A DNA stretch of 52,847 nucleotides from Rhizobium sp. (lineage in GTDB: Bacteria; Pseudomonadota; Alphaproteobacteria; Rhizobiales; Rhizobiaceae). The stretch is from NCBI GenBank assembly GCA_019739215.1, contig JAHHDR010000045.1:1-52847 (forward strand), in the 5' to 3' direction. Shown piece after piece: positions 51,645 to 52,847 of this stretch (the stretch's first letter is position 1; each line of letters begins with the position of its first letter). Made by a program: the position numbers and the translations under genes. The notes beneath the pieces are model-generated. The model made no database searches, had not been told where the DNA came from, and was given only the letters and a program-made list of their open reading frames with translations.

Positions 51645-52348
51645 TCAGTCGTCGGGGTCTGCGAATTTCGTCAGCCGCGGAATGTTGCAGTCGAAGATAT
51701 TGCCACGGCGCGTGATCGCCCCCGCTTCCTCGAGTTCCAGCACCGCTCGGTTGATCCGCGGCCGCGAAGCGCCAAGGATCGCACCAAGCTCCACCTGGTT
51801 GAGCGCAAGGTCGAGATTGGCGCGATCAGGCAGGTCTTCGCCGTGTATCTGGCGGAGCGGACGCCAGCAGGAACCGCGCGACGCGGGCATCGAGATTGTA
51901 GAGCGCGATCGTTTTCAAGCTGCTGGTTGGTCTCGCGCAGCCGCTTGCAGAGGAAGTTCACGACTGCATCGGCAGCGGCCGAGTTCCGCGCCATGAACGC
52001 CCTGAATTCCTTCTTGCCGATGACATAGCCCTCGCTCGCGACGGCGGCGGCGGCATCAGCCGAGCGCGGCTCGCCATCCAGCACCGACATCTCGCCGACC
52101 AGCGAGCCCGGCTCGAAATGCCGCAGTGAAAGCTCCTTGCCGTGGGTGGTGAACAGCGACACCTTGATCCGCCCCTCTGTGAGCAGGATCATGTAATTGC
52201 CTTCCTCGCCGCGTTGGAAAATCACCGTGCCGGCCGACCACCGCCGCCACTGTGCCAACGCCATGACCTCGTCGATCAGTTCCTTGGGAAGTTCCTCGAA
52301 GATCGGGAAGGATCTCCAGAATGCCAGGCTCTTGTTGATTTCCGCCAT
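51645..52348 (-). CDS. Crp/Fnr family regulator, two apparent frameshifts
   Basis: A cNMP-binding transcription factor. The first part reads cleanly: AFWRSFPIFEELPKELIDEV, then a cNMP domain with GSLVGEMSVLDGEPRSADAAA, where the Glu and Arg contact positions are kept. At a T4 run (51912-51915) the frame shifts to ALYNLDARVARFLLAS, and again near 51855-51862 to LRQIHGEDLPDRANLDL, which contains the winged helix (VELGAILGASRPRINRAVLEL). The natural end is TKFADPDD at 51645. Both shifts are single extra bases. The start is either the ATG at 52348 (MAEINKS) or one at 52390 that overlaps the upstream cyclase stop. Confidence 0.8.
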
Positions 52349-52386
52349 TGCGCACCACCACGAAAAGCATGCGGCAACCCTGCCGT

Positions 52387-52847
52387 TCATGTCGCCCCAG
52401 CAGATACGGCATTCTGCCTGTCACGGACAAGCGTATAATAGGGTCTCAATTCCTCAGCGTCCGCATCGCCGGGATCCGGCAGCGGCGCACCGGCGTAGCT
52501 CGCGGCGAGAAATGTCTCGTGTGCCTCGCGCTGCGCCTCGGTCAGCGCCGCCAACACGGTAAAGACCGGAGACAGTTCGCTCCTGCCCTTGACACGGATC
52601 CTGTCGAGTTCGACGACTTGGAAATCTTGCGGCGGCTGCCAGCGCCGTCTGCTCGCCGATGAGCAGAGGCATGCCATAATTCTTCGAGGCGCCCTCGAGC
52701 CGCGAGGCAAGATTGACGCTGTCGCCTAGCGCTGAATAGTCGAACCGCCGTGCCGAACCCATGTTTTCCGACGACGCATTCGCCAGTGTTGATACCGATG
52801 CCGATGCGCAGAAACGCGCGGCGCGCGGCCGAAGACATGCGCCTCCT
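52387..52847 (-). CDS. Class III adenylate/guanylate cyclase, 3' fragment with frameshifts
   Basis: The C-terminal end of a cyclase running off the window. Three frames join to give one protein: LRIGIGINTGECVVG, then MGSARRFDYSALGDSVNLAS (the purine-selecting Asp, transition-state Asn and Arg are all kept), then DFQVVELDRIRVKGRSELSP. The breaks are single extra bases at the T4 run 52764-52767 and near 52627-52628. The stop (52387-52389) lies within an ATGA with a possible start of the Crp/Fnr gene, so a cyclase and its cNMP-responsive regulator may be co-expressed. The N-terminal sensor part is outside the window. Confidence 0.8.

Noticed and set aside
1..52847. tRNA/rRNA genes, CRISPR arrays, transposases, phage genes or attachment sites
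   Set aside because: None was seen: no cloverleaf or spaced direct repeats, and no recombinase or transposase proteins in any frame. The inverted repeat carries ordinary metabolic genes, so it is not an insertion-sequence structure.

Overview
The window looks like a high-GC alphaproteobacterial chromosome fragment, most likely from the Hyphomicrobiales (Rhizobiales). That placement is inferred from gene families and codon use, since there is no rRNA or other marker. Pointers are several class III nucleotide cyclases, a redox-type cyclase with a ferredoxin domain, DUF3095, FkbM and GT4/GT28-like glycosyltransferases, and an ArsR-DUF1801-SRPBCC operon. I see no tRNA, rRNA, CRISPR array or insertion sequence.

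The dominant structural fact is a giant perfect palindrome. Bases 1-11907 are the reverse complement of 11909-23815, pivoting on the single base 11908, and every left-arm gene has an identical mirror at 23816 minus its coordinate. The right arm runs on into unique sequence: it completes a sugar dehydrogenase of which the left arm holds only the last 38 codons. The pivot cuts a LacI-family gene. A spacer-less 12-kb palindrome is not expected to be stable in bacteria, so I read it as an assembly or amplification foldback. Non-redundant sequence is then about 40.9 kb (11908-52847), with the true neighbour beyond the LacI gene missing.

Layout, with duplicated genes counted once. (1) 11908-18861: a compact operon for branched-chain acyl-CoA (valine/isobutyrate) catabolism, in order GMC oxidoreductase, acyl-CoA dehydrogenase, 3-hydroxyisobutyryl-CoA hydrolase, 3-hydroxyisobutyrate dehydrogenase, enoyl-CoA hydratase, DUF1349 protein, then the truncated LacI regulator. 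A LysR regulator is divergent from the GMC gene. (2) 19853-25049: a membrane [2Fe-2S] nucleotide cyclase, an FkbM methyltransferase followed by a cyclase-like DUF3095 protein, and a UDP-sugar dehydrogenase. (3) 25298-42581: a cyclase translationally coupled to a secreted polysaccharide-lyase-like protein; a four-gene Opp/Dpp-type importer; two glycosyltransferase genes, one a GT4 plus GT28-like fusion; a small methyltransferase; an ABC-exporter-like protein with a badly degenerate and expanded nucleotide-binding domain; a cyclic-nucleotide-binding protein; and an MBL-fold hydrolase. (4) 42718-44283: ArsR, DUF1801, SRPBCC and a small membrane protein. (5) 44298-49834, minus strand: diguanylate cyclase, then MscS channel, GT4 and polysaccharide deacetylase. 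(6) 50112-52847: MFS transporter, a small hypothetical, a Crp/Fnr regulator and the 3' end of another class III cyclase.

The unifying theme is cyclic-nucleotide signalling (three class III cyclases, DUF3095, a GGDEF protein and two cNMP-binding proteins) mixed with cell-surface glycan genes. The most unusual candidate system is pseudo-ABC exporter + cNMP-binding protein + MBL hydrolase at 38353-42581, which could be a synthesise-sense-degrade module acting on a surface or export process. That role is a hypothesis. At least six apparent +1 frameshifts, several in homopolymers, cluster in the second half and at the right end, pointing to uncorrected sequencing indels rather than true pseudogenes.
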